This document shows, piece after piece, positions 8,316 through 17,495 of a stretch of 64,000 nucleotides of DNA (position 1 is the stretch's first letter; the number at the start of each line of letters is the position of its first letter). The notes beneath the pieces were generated by a model. It was not told where the DNA came from. It ran no database searches and saw nothing but the letters and a program-made list of their open reading frames with translations. Origin of the DNA: Cellulomonas sp. Leaf334 (GTDB lineage Bacteria; Actinomycetota; Actinomycetes; Actinomycetales; Cellulomonadaceae); the NCBI RefSeq assembly GCF_001424195.1, contig NZ_LMOO01000001.1, positions 248,001-312,000 on the forward strand, written 5' to 3'. The position numbers and the translations under genes were made by a program.

Positions 8316-9263
8316 ATGAGCACGTCCAGGACTGTCGAATCCGGCCCGATCGTCGTCGGCGTCGACGGCTCCGAGCCGGCACTCCGAGCCGTCGCCGCCG
8401 CTGCCGTCCAGGCCGGACTCCTCGGGTTCCCGCTCGAGGTGGTGCACGCGTTCATCTGGCCCGAGCTTCGTGGACCAGCGATCCCGACACCCTCGGACCT
8501 GCCCGGTGCGGGCTTGAGGAAGTCGGCTGAACGCATCGTGGACGAAGCGGTCCGGCGTGCCCAGGAGACGGCGCCCGGCGTCGCTGTCAGCGGAGCGGTG
8601 ATCACGGGCGCACCCGAGCCGGTCCTCCTGCGGGCCAGCGTCCACGCCGCGCTGGTGATGGTGGGGGATCGTGGTCTCGGCGGGTTCACGGGCCTCCTGC
8701 TCGGCTCGGTCGCGATCGCGTTGGCTTCCTCGGCGCAGTGCCCGGTGCTCGTCGTCCGTGGACGACCCGAGCCCTCCGGTCCGGTGGTGGTGGGGCTGGA
8801 CGACAGCACCGCCGGGGAGACGGCCGTGGACCTCGCGCTGTCGTGGGCGGCAGCGAACCGGCTGACCCTCCGGGCCGTCCACGCTGCACCCGAGGCTCCG
8901 TCGCGTCGCGCTGACCCTGCCGGTGAGCGCGGCCGGCGGTGGGCGCCTGACGCCGCGGCCGTCCCCACTGTGTTCGCGCTGGTCGAGCTGCATCGACGCG
9001 CCCACCCGACGGTCGAGGTCGAGCGTGAGGTGCGACGCGGGGATGCTCGCCGCGTGCTCATCCGCGAGAGCGAGCACGCAAGCGTCGTCGTCGTGGGTTC
9101 CCGCGGGCGCGGCGGCTTCGAGGGACTCCTGCTCGGGTCGGTCAGCCACGCGACTCTGCACCATGCAGCCTGCCCGGTCGCGGTCGTCCCGCACGGGATC
9201 CGGGGGCTTCGACCCCCGCTGGGACCGTCCGACGGCCTGCGTGCGTCGCGCGTCGACACGTGA
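8316..9263 (+). CDS. Tandem-domain universal stress protein (UspA family)
   Basis: The product has 315 residues and two Usp domains. ATP-binding motifs are GDRGLGGFTGLLLGS and GSRGRGGFEGLLLGS. The ATG at 8316 follows GGGAAGGA at 5 nt and gives the standard MSTSRT...IVVGVDGSEP N-terminus; the longer ORF upstream has shadow-frame composition. It is transcribed divergently from the first Usp gene and converges on the third, so the three paralogues sit in one 3-kb cluster. Confidence 0.92.
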   Translation: MSTSRTVESGPIVVGVDGSEPALRAVAAAAVQAGLLGFPLEVVHAFIWPELRGPAIPTPSDLPGAGLRKSAERIVDEAVRRAQETAPGVAVSGAVITGAPEPVLLRASVHAALVMVGDRGLGGFTGLLLGSVAIALASSAQCPVLVVRGRPEPSGPVVVGLDDSTAGETAVDLALSWAAANRLTLRAVHAAPEAPSRRADPAGERGRRWAPDAAAVPTVFALVELHRRAHPTVEVEREVRRGDARRVLIRESEHASVVVVGSRGRGGFEGLLLGSVSHATLHHAACPVAVVPHGIRGLRPPLGPSDGLRASRVDT

Positions 9264-9357
9264 GCGCGGGCACGTCGACCGACCTACCTGGCCGCCGGGG
9301 TCTTCTCGGAGTGTGTCGATGGGCCGGACCAGCGCGGGACACGGCCTAGCCTGTTCG

Positions 9358-10194
9358 TCAGACGTCGCGCTCGTGGGGTGGGTGCACGATGGCGACCGGG
9401 CAGGTGGCATGGTGCACGACCGCATGGCTCACCGACCCGAGCAGGAGACCCGCGAAGCCGCCGCGCCCCCTGGACCCCAGAACCACCAGCTGGGCTCCAT
9501 CCGAGGCCGCCAGCACGACCTCGGCGGCTCCGCCCAGCCTCACCGTCGACCGCACCTCGACGTCGGGGTACTTTTCGCAGTGGCCGGCGAGGCTCTCGGC
9601 CAGGAGCGCCTTCTCGGTGACGAGCCGATCTGCGATCTCCTCCGGCGTCCACGCCGGGGTGGTACCCAGCAGCGCGGGCGTCTCCCACGCGTGCACAGCG
9701 GTCAATGGAGCCTCGAGCCGTGACGCCTGGTCGAACGCGAGGTCGACCGCCCTGACACTCGTGCGCGAGCCGTCCACGCCGACGACGACGGGCCGTGCGA
9801 GCGGAACCGCGGATCGGCCTGGGCGGCGCCTGACGACCACCACCGGACAGTGGGCGTGCGCCGCGACCGCCGTGCTCACGGAGCCGAGCAACAGTCCAGA
9901 GAATCCCCCCAGGCCGCGCGCGCCGAGCACGAGCATGTGCGCGTCGGTGCTCACCTCGACGAGAGTGCCGGGAACGCTGTCGCGGAGCTCGAGCGATGAC
10001 GTGATCTCGACGTCAGGTGCCTCGGCTCGTGCACGTTCGACGCCGTCGGTCAGTGAACGTGCGCCGCCCTGCCCGAGCCCGACATGGACGATACGCAGCG
10101 GACGGCGCTCACGTCGTGCCTCGTCGGCGGCCCACCGCAACGCCTGCTGCGCCTCCGGAGAGCCGTCGTACCCCACCACGATCTGCCCGCTCAT
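9358..10194 (-). CDS. Tandem-domain universal stress protein (UspA family)
   Basis: This 278-residue protein starts MSGQIVVGYDGSPEAQQALRW and has two Usp domains with ATP-binding motifs GARGLGGFSGLLLGS and GSRGRGGFAGLLLGS. The ribosome-binding site CTGGAGGTGCAGC precedes the ATG. It is closest in motif wording to the first Usp, which suggests a local duplication. A near-perfect DosR-like box lies 72 bp upstream. The VIT transporter gene is the next gene upstream on the same strand. Confidence 0.92.
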   Translation of the reverse strand: MSGQIVVGYDGSPEAQQALRWAADEARRERRPLRIVHVGLGQGGARSLTDGVERARAEAPDVEITSSLELRDSVPGTLVEVSTDAHMLVLGARGLGGFSGLLLGSVSTAVAAHAHCPVVVVRRRPGRSAVPLARPVVVGVDGSRTSVRAVDLAFDQASRLEAPLTAVHAWETPALLGTTPAWTPEEIADRLVTEKALLAESLAGHCEKYPDVEVRSTVRLGGAAEVVLAASDGAQLVVLGSRGRGGFAGLLLGSVSHAVVHHATCPVAIVHPPHERDV

Positions 10195-10265
10195 GCTGCA
10201 CCTCCAGCGCGCGTCGGCTGCGGCCTGTGCTTCGTCCAGGTTCGCCTGGACGCCGTGCCGACCCC

Positions 10266-10280
10266 AGGGTCGTTGGTCCC
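10266..10280 (-). promoter_or_regulatory. DosR/DevR-like box upstream of the third Usp gene
   Basis: On the minus strand the site is GGGACCAACGACCCT, matching 9 of 10 core positions of GGGAC-N4-GTCCC. It is the best copy in the window together with the one before nrdD, and lies 72 bp before the start at 10194. Confidence 0.55.
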
Positions 10281-10314
10281 GAAGGTGGTCGCTCCTGGTC
10301 GCGGCCCCCTGGCC

Positions 10315-11043
10315 CTAGAGGGCCGACACGCCCAGCATGCGACCCACGGCATAAGTGACGATCATCGCCAGCGCGCCGCCGACCATGAGGCGCGCCATCG
10401 CCCGCAGGCGACGCGCGTGCCCGAGCCGAGCGCTGATCCCGCCGGTGATGGCGAGTGCCAGGAGCACGGCGACAAATGTCACGGCGACGCGAACGTCGGC
10501 GGGGGCAACACCGATGGCGACCAGGGGTAGCACCGCCCCGGCCGTGAACGACAGACCAGACGAGATCGCAGCATGAACCGGGTTGGTCAGCGCGTTCGGG
10601 TCCAGGCCGAGCTCGACATCCAGGTGGGCCGCCACCGGATCGTCGGCACTGAGCTCCAGCGCCACGGCTCGAGCAGTCGCAGTGGACAGGCCCCTCGACT
10701 CCAGGATTCCGGTCAGCTCCTCGAGCTCTCCTTCAGGATCGCCCTCCACCTCGCGGCGTTCGTGCTCGATCAGAGCTCGCTCGGCGTCGCGCTGGCTGCT
10801 CACCGACACGTACTCCCCGAGCGCCATGGAGACGGCGCCGGCTACGAGTCCCGCGACGCCTGCAACGAGGATCGGACTGATCGCCGCCGTAGCGCCAGCG
10901 ACGCCGACGACCAGCCCTGCCGTCGAGATGATGCCGTCGTTGGCGCCGAGCACGCCCGCGCGCAGCCAGTTCAGGCGGGATGCCTCCCGCCCCCGGCCGG
11001 CATCGACGACCAGGCGTGCCTGCTGTGCTCCGCTACCGGGCAT
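10315..11043 (-). CDS. VIT1/CCC1 family metal transporter
   Basis: The 242-residue protein shows the VIT/CCC1 pattern: WLRAGVLGANDGIISTAGLVVGVAGA in the first membrane helix, MALGEYVSVSSQRDAE in the second, a cytoplasmic acidic segment with EHERREVEGDPEGELEEL, and three C-terminal helices. Family members export or store ferrous iron or manganese. The ATG at 11043 overlaps the stop of the upstream gene by 11 nt, which supports this start and translational coupling. Confidence 0.88.
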   Translation of the reverse strand: MPGSGAQQARLVVDAGRGREASRLNWLRAGVLGANDGIISTAGLVVGVAGATAAISPILVAGVAGLVAGAVSMALGEYVSVSSQRDAERALIEHERREVEGDPEGELEELTGILESRGLSTATARAVALELSADDPVAAHLDVELGLDPNALTNPVHAAISSGLSFTAGAVLPLVAIGVAPADVRVAVTFVAVLLALAITGGISARLGHARRLRAMARLMVGGALAMIVTYAVGRMLGVSAL

Positions 11044-11497
11044 GGATCCGACGCTCGGGGTGTCGCAGGGCCGGTTCCGTCGACGGCCGGTCAGCTCGCC
11101 CAACCATCCACCGCACAGCAAGTGCAGTCTCAGCCAGCCCCACCGCGAAGAACGCCCACTGCACCGGCGACTCCCCACCGATCAGGGGCAGCTGCGCGAG
11201 CACCCAGCCGGTCAGGACGACGCCGGCGCCGAGCGCGGCCTGGGGCGCGAGTGCGTGCCCTCGTAGGCCGAGCACCATCGCGACACCCTGCGGCACCGCG
11301 ATGCACACCCCGAGGGCCAGAGCGGGCACGGCGGGGCCGTCGATGAACGTGAGCTGGTCGACCAGCGGATCGAACTGGCCGGAGAGGAACCCCTGCACGC
11401 CCGCGAGCGCGCCCGCAGTGGTCAGACCCTCGAGCGCGATCGACCACCGTCGGGCCACGGGTCTGGCGGGACGGGGCAGGGCCCTCCGCTCGGTCAT
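11033..11497 (-). CDS. Small membrane protein of unknown function
   Basis: The gene codes for 154 residues with four likely membrane helices (around 20-40, 55-75, 85-105 and 115-140) and an Arg-rich tail. No family is recognised. The start at 11497 (MTERRALP) was chosen because the longer ORF upstream is Trp- and Arg-rich shadow sequence. It overlaps and probably is co-translated with the VIT transporter, so a role in metal or stress physiology is possible but only inferred. A DosR-like sequence lies 36 bp upstream. Confidence 0.7.
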   Translation of the reverse strand: MTERRALPRPARPVARRWSIALEGLTTAGALAGVQGFLSGQFDPLVDQLTFIDGPAVPALALGVCIAVPQGVAMVLGLRGHALAPQAALGAGVVLTGWVLAQLPLIGGESPVQWAFFAVGLAETALAVRWMVGRADRPSTEPALRHPERRIHAR

Positions 11498-11532
11498 GAC
11501 TCGAGCCTGTCCCGGGTCTCCGCGCGTGGACC

Positions 11533-11547
11533 AGGGCACAACGTCCC
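11533..11547 (-). promoter_or_regulatory. DosR/DevR-like box upstream of the VIT operon
   Basis: On the minus strand the site is GGGACGTTGTGCCCT, 8 of 10 core positions of GGGAC-N4-GTCCC, with perfect outer half-sites GGGAC and GCCC. It lies 36 bp before the start at 11497. Confidence 0.4.
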
Positions 11548-11635
11548 ACGACAGCGCAGCGGAGGATGCGTGATCCTTGGTCAGGGTGCCGTACCCGCAC
11601 CTCTGCCTGAGGCGCCAGGTCCAGGAGGTCGTTCC

Positions 11636-12221
11636 ATGGCACGCCGCTCGGCTCGTCCCGGGGCCACCGGCTCCGGGGTGCTCCCGACTCACGGGAGCAC
11701 ACCGGGCCGAGCCTGGACGGCTGCCTGGTTCGCGATCGCCGGCGCTGCTGTCGCCAACGGCGCCGTGCGCGAGCGGTACCTGGTGCCGCGCTTCGGCGAG
11801 GTGCGCGCGCAGCAGATCTCGACCGGCGCGCTGGTCGCCGTGATCTGGACGGTCGCCGCCGGGCTGGGCCGGGTGCGGCCGCTGCCGGACCGCGCCTCGG
11901 CGCTGATCGTCGCCTGCGGGTGGGCCGGCTCGACGTTGACGTTCGAGGTCGGGCTCGGTGCGGCGGGTTCCGCCGCGGGAGCTGGTGGCCGCCTACGACC
12001 TGAGAGCAGGCAGGCTGTGGGCTCTCGTCCCGATCACCATGGCTGTCGCTCCGATCGTCGCCGGAACTCACACCCTCCACCGACGGGTGAGCAACCCCAC
12101 GATCGCCGCGCGGATGGTGAGGTTGCGTGAGCTCCGGCCATGCGCAGCGCGGACGATCCGCGGTCGTGTCATGGTTGCGCGATGGCGCCCACCCCCCAGG
12201 TCGACATCTCCGCCCTCCTGA
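11636..12221 (+). pseudogene. Frameshifted membrane protein gene
   Basis: Translation from the ATG at 11636 (ribosome-binding site AGGAGG, 7 nt away) gives a membrane-protein-like sequence through LTFEVGLG at about 11960, then degenerates into a charged tail ending at 12130. In the next frame the same region continues sensibly as RRVPPRELVAAYDLRAG..LWALVPITMAVAPIVAG, with a final membrane helix. One inserted or two deleted bases near 11950-11965 would explain this. It may be a real pseudogene, a sequencing error in a GC run, or programmed shifting. The second frame runs into the next gene, so the true 3' end is uncertain. Confidence 0.55.
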
Positions 12222-13405
12222 CGGCGGTGGAAGATGCCTCGCCTGCCGAGGCGATGTCCGTCGCCGCAGAGGTGCTGCGGCGGACGCTCGGCGTGCGCTC
12301 CGCGAGGTTCTTGATCGCCGACGCCGCAGGGAGCACGCTCGTCGACCCGGCGAACCCTGGCGGGCGCTTCGAGCTCGAGGGGACGGAGGCGGGGCGGGCG
12401 TGGCGCGAGCAGCGCACCGTCCAGGACGGGCACGGGTGGGCGTTCACCCCCGTGACCGTGCGCGGCGACGCGCTCGGGGTGCTCGCCGTCCAGATGCCTG
12501 CGCACGGCACCGGTGGAGACGCTCCGGAGACCGCGACGATCGCGCAGCTCGCAGCGGTCGCGCACGCCCTCGGGTACGTCCTCATCGCCAGCCAGCGGCA
12601 CACCGACCGGTACGAGACAGCGATGCGGTCGGTCGACTTCACGCTCGCCCGGGAGGTCCAACGACGCCTTCTGCCGCCCGGCTTCGTCTGCGAGGGAGGA
12701 TCCTTCACGATCGCCGGGTGGCTCGAACCCTCGGCCAGCGCCGCCGGCGACACCTTCGACTACGTCGCATCCTCCGACCGGCTCACGGCCTCGCTCACGG
12801 ACGCCACGGGGCACGACCTGGGCGCGGCGATGGTGGCGACCCTCGCGGTGAACGCGCTGCGTAACGCCCGTCGGCGGGGCGCCGGTCTCGCCGAACAGGC
12901 GAACGCCGCGAACGCTGCCCTGCTCGAGCGCGACGGGGACCGCAGCTTCGTAACGGGGATCCTCCTGGAGATGGACCTCCGGTCGTCCGGTGGCGAGCAG
13001 GGCCCCGGTGACCGCACCGTGGCACGGATCATCAACGCGGGGCACCCCGGCGCGCTCTTGTTGCACGAGGGGCAGGTCAGGGGCGTCGCGCCGGCCAACA
13101 ACCCGCTGCTCGGGCTGCGCGAGCACGAGTACCAGGTTCAGGAGATCGAGCTGTTCCCTGGCGACCGGCTGCTCATGATGACCGATGGCATGTTCGAGCG
13201 GAGCGCGGCGAGCTTCGACCTTCCGGGTGCCCTGCGCGACACCGCCGACCAGCACACCCGCAGCGTGGCGCAGGGCATCTCGCGGATCTTCCTCGAGACG
13301 GTCGGCAACGACATCCAGGACGACGCGGCTCTGCTGCTCCTCGAGTGGCACGGCGGGACGACGGGCCGCACCACCCGGCGCGGGGCGGACCGCTCGTCGC
13401 AGTAG
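12182..13405 (+). CDS. SpoIIE-type PP2C serine phosphatase with N-terminal sensor-like domain
   Basis: The 407-residue protein has a GAF-like N-terminal half (residues 1-145) and a C-terminal SpoIIE/RsbU phosphatase domain: [45 protein letters not shown] and the closing Asp in [13 protein letters not shown]. Such enzymes dephosphorylate anti-sigma-factor antagonists in partner-switching stress pathways or act as stand-alone output phosphatases. The start at 12182 ([13 protein letters not shown]) removes a poor upstream segment. No STAS or anti-sigma gene is adjacent; related partner-switch genes lie at 38-41 kb. Confidence 0.85.
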   Translation: MAPTPQVDISALLTAVEDASPAEAMSVAAEVLRRTLGVRSARFLIADAAGSTLVDPANPGGRFELEGTEAGRAWREQRTVQDGHGWAFTPVTVRGDALGVLAVQMPAHGTGGDAPETATIAQLAAVAHALGYVLIASQRHTDRYETAMRSVDFTLAREVQRRLLPPGFVCEGGSFTIAGWLEPSASAAGDTFDYVASSDRLTASLTDATGHDLGAAMVATLAVNALRNARRRGAGLAEQANAANAALLERDGDRSFVTGILLEMDLRSSGGEQGPGDRTVARIINAGHPGALLLHEGQVRGVAPANNPLLGLREHEYQVQEIELFPGDRLLMMTDGMFERSAASFDLPGALRDTADQHTRSVAQGISRIFLETVGNDIQDDAALLLLEWHGGTTGRTTRRGADRSSQ

Positions 13406-13459
13406 GCCTGCCCTGTCGACCCGCGCGAGTGCCAGTGACACGTGCGACGCCGCATGCGA

Positions 13460-14668
13460 TCACCCTCCGGGCGCTCGACGCGCGAACGCGCCAGGTGCGG
13501 CCCGATGCCGATCGCGGAGCAGGAGCAGGCCTGGCACGACGACGACGGCGCCCGCCGCGAGCGTCAAGGCGGACCACCCGGCGAGTGCGAGGACGACCGT
13601 CGAGGTCAGGGTGCCGGCCGCGGCCGAGATCCACACCACCGCCTCGACCGAGCCCTCCACGTCGGCCCGCAGCTCCGCGGGCAGCCCGACGGCCAGCGAC
13701 GCGCTGCCGCCCACGAAGCACAGGTTCCACCCGTAGCCGAGCGCGAACAGCCCCACCGCCTGGGGGAGGAGGGCCCCGGATGCGGCCACGATCGTCGCGA
13801 CCAGCAGGGTCGCAAGGCCGAGCACCATGACCGGCACGGCACCCCGGCCGTCGACGAGACGTCCTGTGACGGGGGACAGGACGAACATGCCGAGCGTGTG
13901 GGCGGCGAGGACGAGACCGACGACGTCGAGGCCGTGATGGTGCAGGTGCAGCTGGACGGGCACCGACGTCATCACGGCCGCCATCACGACCTGCCCGGTG
14001 ACCATCACCGCGAGGCCGTCGCGGCCGGCAGGCGATCGCACGATCGTCCGCACGGGCACCCGGGGACCTGTCCGGGGTCGTCGGGTCGTGTCCAGGCCGC
14101 TGACCGCCAGCGCGGCGAGCAGCCCCGCCGGGATGCTGAGCAGGAACGCACCGGAGAGGGCGGGCCGTCCGAGGGCGTCGGCGAGGTGCGCGGTGGGGAG
14201 CAGGAGCAGTGGTCCGCCGACGGCGCCGACGGTGCCGGCCCAGACGATCAGTGCGATCGCGGACCCACGTCGTCGGGCGGGTACGAGCTCGGCGGCTGCG
14301 TACCGGGACAGCTGCGCGGCGGCGTTCCCCAGCCCGATCAGGAGCATGCCGCCGACGAGCAGCACCACGTTGCCGACGGGCACGGCGACCGCACCGGCCG
14401 CGGCGCCGAGCGTGGTCGCCAGGTACCCGAGCCGCAGGGCCGTCCGGGTGCCGGCCCGGTGGGTGAGCACGGTGACCAGGAGGGCCCCGAGCCCGGTGCC
14501 GATCACCGCCGCGGTGCCCGGCACACCGCCCCAGGCCGGTCCCAGGGCGTCGACCATCACCAGTGCGGCGACCGTGCTGGTCGTCGCGATGACTGCGCTG
14601 TTCAGGGCGGCGCCGACGAACAGAGCTGTCGTCGCCGGAGCCGTCGTGGTCGTGGTGCCGCGCCTCAT
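13460..14668 (-). CDS. MFS transporter
   Basis: The 402-residue protein has about twelve hydrophobic helices with a basic central loop (residues 190-210: TTRRPRTGPRVPVRTI). The loop GRLVDGRGAVPV and the general layout are those of major facilitator drug or metabolite exporters. The ATG at 14668 gives MRRGTTTTTAP, and the upstream ORF extension is antisense to the divergent Lrp gene, so it was excluded. The Lrp-family regulator starts 105 bp away in the opposite direction and is the likely local regulator. Substrate unknown. Confidence 0.85.
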   Translation of the reverse strand: MRRGTTTTTAPATTALFVGAALNSAVIATTSTVAALVMVDALGPAWGGVPGTAAVIGTGLGALLVTVLTHRAGTRTALRLGYLATTLGAAAGAVAVPVGNVVLLVGGMLLIGLGNAAAQLSRYAAAELVPARRRGSAIALIVWAGTVGAVGGPLLLLPTAHLADALGRPALSGAFLLSIPAGLLAALAVSGLDTTRRPRTGPRVPVRTIVRSPAGRDGLAVMVTGQVVMAAVMTSVPVQLHLHHHGLDVVGLVLAAHTLGMFVLSPVTGRLVDGRGAVPVMVLGLATLLVATIVAASGALLPQAVGLFALGYGWNLCFVGGSASLAVGLPAELRADVEGSVEAVVWISAAAGTLTSTVVLALAGWSALTLAAGAVVVVPGLLLLRDRHRAAPGAFARRAPGG

Positions 14669-14773
14669 GCCGTCGACGGTACGAAGGCTCGGGGCATCGG
14701 AGAATGGCCGATCGCAGGCGTTGCCATCGTCTCGCCTCTCGATCCTGAGGTATTCCGGCGATACGGTTTGCAG

Positions 14774-15286
14774 ATGAGCAGACCGCTCGACGGGACCGAC
14801 TGGCGCATCGTCTCCGAGCTCCAGAAGGACGGTCGGCTGTCGTTCAACCAGCTCGGCCGCAAGGTCAACCTGTCCGCCCCTGCGACCGCCGACCGGGTCC
14901 GGCGGCTGGAGGAGGCGGGCGTGATCGCCGGCTACCAGGCCCGGATCGACCCTGCACGCGCGGGCCTCCCGCTGACCGCGTTCGTCAAGCTGCGGTGCTC
15001 GCCGGGCCGTTGCCTGCTCAAGACCACAGCGTCGGACGAGTTCCCCGAGGTCGTCGAGATCCACAAGCTCAGCGGGAGCTCGTGCACCCTCCTGCGGGTC
15101 CGTGCCGCGTCGATGCCGCACCTGGAGGAGATCTTCGAGCGCATCGGCAGGCACGGCGAGATCGACACCCAGATCGTGCTGTCCACCCAGTACGAGGGCC
15201 GCCCGGTCGCGGAACCACCGGCGGAGAACCGGACCGCTCAACCGTCGCCGGGATGGAGCCGTGACGCCCGGTCCGACGGGGTCTGA
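14774..15286 (+). CDS. Lrp/AsnC family transcriptional regulator
   Basis: The protein has 170 residues. The N-terminal helix-turn-helix is clear (DWRIVSELQKDGRLSFNQLGRKVNLSAPATADRVRRLEEAGVI, split here into two adjoining elements: recognition helix LSAPATADRVRRLEE), followed by the RAM ligand-binding domain. Lrp-family proteins respond to amino acids or other small molecules. It is divergent from an MFS transporter, a common arrangement for an effector-controlled exporter. The ATG at 14774 gives the usual short leader before the first helix. Confidence 0.88.
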   Translation: MSRPLDGTDWRIVSELQKDGRLSFNQLGRKVNLSAPATADRVRRLEEAGVIAGYQARIDPARAGLPLTAFVKLRCSPGRCLLKTTASDEFPEVVEIHKLSGSSCTLLRVRAASMPHLEEIFERIGRHGEIDTQIVLSTQYEGRPVAEPPAENRTAQPSPGWSRDARSDGV

Positions 15287-15366
15287 GCGCAGGGCTCGAC
15301 CTGACGAGCCCGTCGCGAGTGCCCAACGGCTGTCACCGGCGGTGCTCCGCCGCTACTGTCGCCAGA

Positions 15367-15975
15367 ATGGGCGATGCGGGCCTCACGATCGACGGCTACC
15401 AGATCGAACCGCTCGGTCCGCCGACGTGGGACGCGTTCGCGGGCCTGGCGGAGCGGCACAACGGTGTCTGGGGCGGGTGCTGGTGCGTCTACTTCCACTG
15501 CTACCCCGACCCGGTCGAGGAACGCCGAGAGCTCGGCAACCGGGAGTTCAAGCGGCAGCGCGTCCTGGCCGGCACCGCCCACGCGGCGCTCGTGCTCGAC
15601 GGCGACGCCGCGGTCGCCTGGGCGGAGTTCGGGCCCGTCGAGGAGCTGCCGAACATCCACCACCGCAAGGAGTGGGAGAAGGGGGTCGTGCGCAGGCCGG
15701 ACTTCCGGATCACCTGCCTGTTCGTGGACCGCGACTACCGTCGCCAGGGGATGGCGTCCGTCGCCGTCCGGGGCGCGCTCGCGCTGATCGCCGACGCCGG
15801 GGGTGGTCTGGTCGAGTCGTACCCGCACGACCTGCCGCCCGGCAAGAAGACCTCCGCGTCCTTCCTCTACAACGCGACGCGGACCATGTACGAGCAGCTC
15901 GGGTTCGAGTACCAGCGGCCCAAGGGCAAGGGCAACTGCGTGATGACCACCGAGGTGCCAGCCAGCAAGGCGTAG
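15367..15975 (+). CDS. GNAT family acetyltransferase
   Basis: The 202-residue protein has GNAT features: TCLFVDRDYRRQGMASVAVRGAL supplies the acetyl-CoA pyrophosphate loop (R-R-Q-G-M-A, about residues 119-125), and YEQLGFEYQRPKGKG is the C-terminal GNAT motif. An unusual Cys/Trp-rich segment (WGGCWCVYFHCY) occurs near residue 38. Substrate unknown. The start at 15367 was taken because the 16 residues before it are shadow-like. Confidence 0.82.
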   Translation: MGDAGLTIDGYQIEPLGPPTWDAFAGLAERHNGVWGGCWCVYFHCYPDPVEERRELGNREFKRQRVLAGTAHAALVLDGDAAVAWAEFGPVEELPNIHHRKEWEKGVVRRPDFRITCLFVDRDYRRQGMASVAVRGALALIADAGGGLVESYPHDLPPGKKTSASFLYNATRTMYEQLGFEYQRPKGKGNCVMTTEVPASKA

Positions 15976-15996
15976 CCCGTGCGGCGGGGTGCCCTC

Positions 15997-16389
15997 TCAG
16001 CGCCGTACCCCGGTCACCGTTCCGTCGTCGTCGGTGACGTACCGGCCCTCCGACAGGTCGAGCAGCACCAGGCGGTTGCCGAACGGGTCCACGACGACCG
16101 CCACCCGCCCGACGGGAACCTCCTCGGGTCCGCTGACGAGCTCACCGCCGACCGATCGGAACTCCTGCACCGCCACGAGCACGTCGTCGACGAGCCACGT
16201 CGGTTCGTAGGGCAGCGTCGTCGTCAGGACCACCTCGGTCTCGCTGTCGGGGAGGGCGAGGCCGGCTTGGCCGACGGCGTCGTTGCGCCACAGGAGCCGG
16301 TGCCCGAGCCCGTGCACGTAGCAGCGGAGCCCGGTGTCGAGATCCGGCACCGGGATGGTCACGGCATCGACGTTCCTCAGCACGGTCAT
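15997..16389 (-). CDS. VOC (glyoxalase/bleomycin resistance) family protein
   Basis: The product of 130 residues contains one vicinal-oxygen-chelate domain: MTVLRNVDAVTIPVPDLDTGLRCYVHGLGHRL (beta-alpha-beta start, quoted in part) and the closing VVVDPFGNRLVLLDLS. Enzymatic function cannot be assigned because the metal ligands vary in this family. It converges on the GNAT gene and is encoded next to a GGDEF-type gene on the same strand. Confidence 0.8.
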   Translation of the reverse strand: MTVLRNVDAVTIPVPDLDTGLRCYVHGLGHRLLWRNDAVGQAGLALPDSETEVVLTTTLPYEPTWLVDDVLVAVQEFRSVGGELVSGPEEVPVGRVAVVVDPFGNRLVLLDLSEGRYVTDDDGTVTGVRR

Positions 16390-16431
16390 GTCCCAGGGTG
16401 CCACCGCGGGGGGTCCTCGTGCGGACCGCGG

Positions 16432-17403
16432 TCAGACTCTCCTGGGCGACCCGACCGTCGCCGCCTCCGCCTTCTCCCGTCGCATGCTCCGATGCAGCTC
16501 CTGGAGCAGCAGCGGGACGTCGGCCCACGCCTGCAGGCTCACGGTGGCGACTGCCCGTACCCGGGGCCACTCGCCGTCGGCGAACTCGTGAGGGATCGGG
16601 TCCAGGGCTCGGAGCGCGATCTGGCGGAGCTCCTCGGCGATGTCGCGGGCGCGTTCGTCGGGGACCGCGGGCAGCACGGCCGCGACCAGGATCTCGTCGT
16701 CGCCGAGACGGCCGATCACACAGCCTGACGGATAGGCGCCGGCGAGCGCCTCGGCCATGGTGTTCAGGACGCGATCACCGTGGCGCAGACCGTGGATCGC
16801 GTTCAGGAGCCCGAAGGCTCGGACGTCGATGAGTGTCGCGGCCAGTCGTCGGCGCGAGCCCCGGATCTCCAGCGCCCACGAGTCGAGCGTGTGCTCGAGG
16901 GTGTGGCGGTTGACGAGACCGGTGGTGCGGTCGCGCATGCCCTGCTCAGCCAGCGCGGCGGCGAGGGCGTGCACGAGCTCGGCCGTTCCCGTGGCCGACC
17001 AGACGTCCGCGCGCACCACCACGTCCTCGAACCGGGACTCGGCCGGTCGGGCCATCGCGAGGAGCGCCGCCTCGACGACCGACGACGCCGGGTCGACGAC
17101 GAGCGGCTCCCAGTCGGCCACCGCCCGCGCCGGTCGACGCGTGAGCACTGCTCGGCCGTAGCCGAGCCGGCCCGCCATGCCGGCGGTGAACCGCGAGCGC
17201 GTGATCAGTCCGATCCGGCCCGGGTCGGTCCGGTCGATGACGCCGATCCGCACGAGGGCCGCGTCGAGGAACAGGGGTTCGACCTCGTGGACGGGCATCT
17301 CGGCGTCGATCACCTGGAGAGGGACCGCGACGGTCGCGACGGGAGCGGTGGACGGGACGGCGCCGGAGCGGAGGTCACGCAGGAGGGTCTGAACGTTCGC
17401 CAC
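16432..17403 (-). CDS. CBS-like plus degenerate GGDEF domain protein
   Basis: The N-terminal 140 residues resemble a CBS pair (MPVHEVEPLFL, RIGLITRSRFTAGMAGRLGYGRAVL, DPASSVVEAALLAM). The C-terminal half is GGDEF-like (RDRTTGLVNRHTLEHTLD, GLRHGDRVLNTMAEAL), but the signature loop reads GRLGDDEILV instead of GG(D/E)EF, so diguanylate cyclase activity is doubtful; it may bind GTP or c-di-GMP as a sensor. The start is uncertain: GTG at 17403 gives MANVQTLLRDL, while a TTG at 17463 would add 20 residues; neither has a clear ribosome-binding site. Confidence 0.75.
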   Translation of the reverse strand: MANVQTLLRDLRSGAVPSTAPVATVAVPLQVIDAEMPVHEVEPLFLDAALVRIGVIDRTDPGRIGLITRSRFTAGMAGRLGYGRAVLTRRPARAVADWEPLVVDPASSVVEAALLAMARPAESRFEDVVVRADVWSATGTAELVHALAAALAEQGMRDRTTGLVNRHTLEHTLDSWALEIRGSRRRLAATLIDVRAFGLLNAIHGLRHGDRVLNTMAEALAGAYPSGCVIGRLGDDEILVAAVLPAVPDERARDIAEELRQIALRALDPIPHEFADGEWPRVRAVATVSLQAWADVPLLLQELHRSMRREKAEAATVGSPRRV

Positions 17404-17495
17404 AGCGCATGGTCGGTCAACGAAGGCGCAGGTCGGAAGGGTGTTCGTCGAGTCGCCGGTCAACGTTCATGTGCGGGACACCGGGGCTGCCGTCA

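Noticed and set aside
13442..14773. Long plus-strand extension before the Lrp gene
   Set aside because: It is antisense to the MFS transporter and lacks protein-like character; the Lrp domain starts only at 14774.
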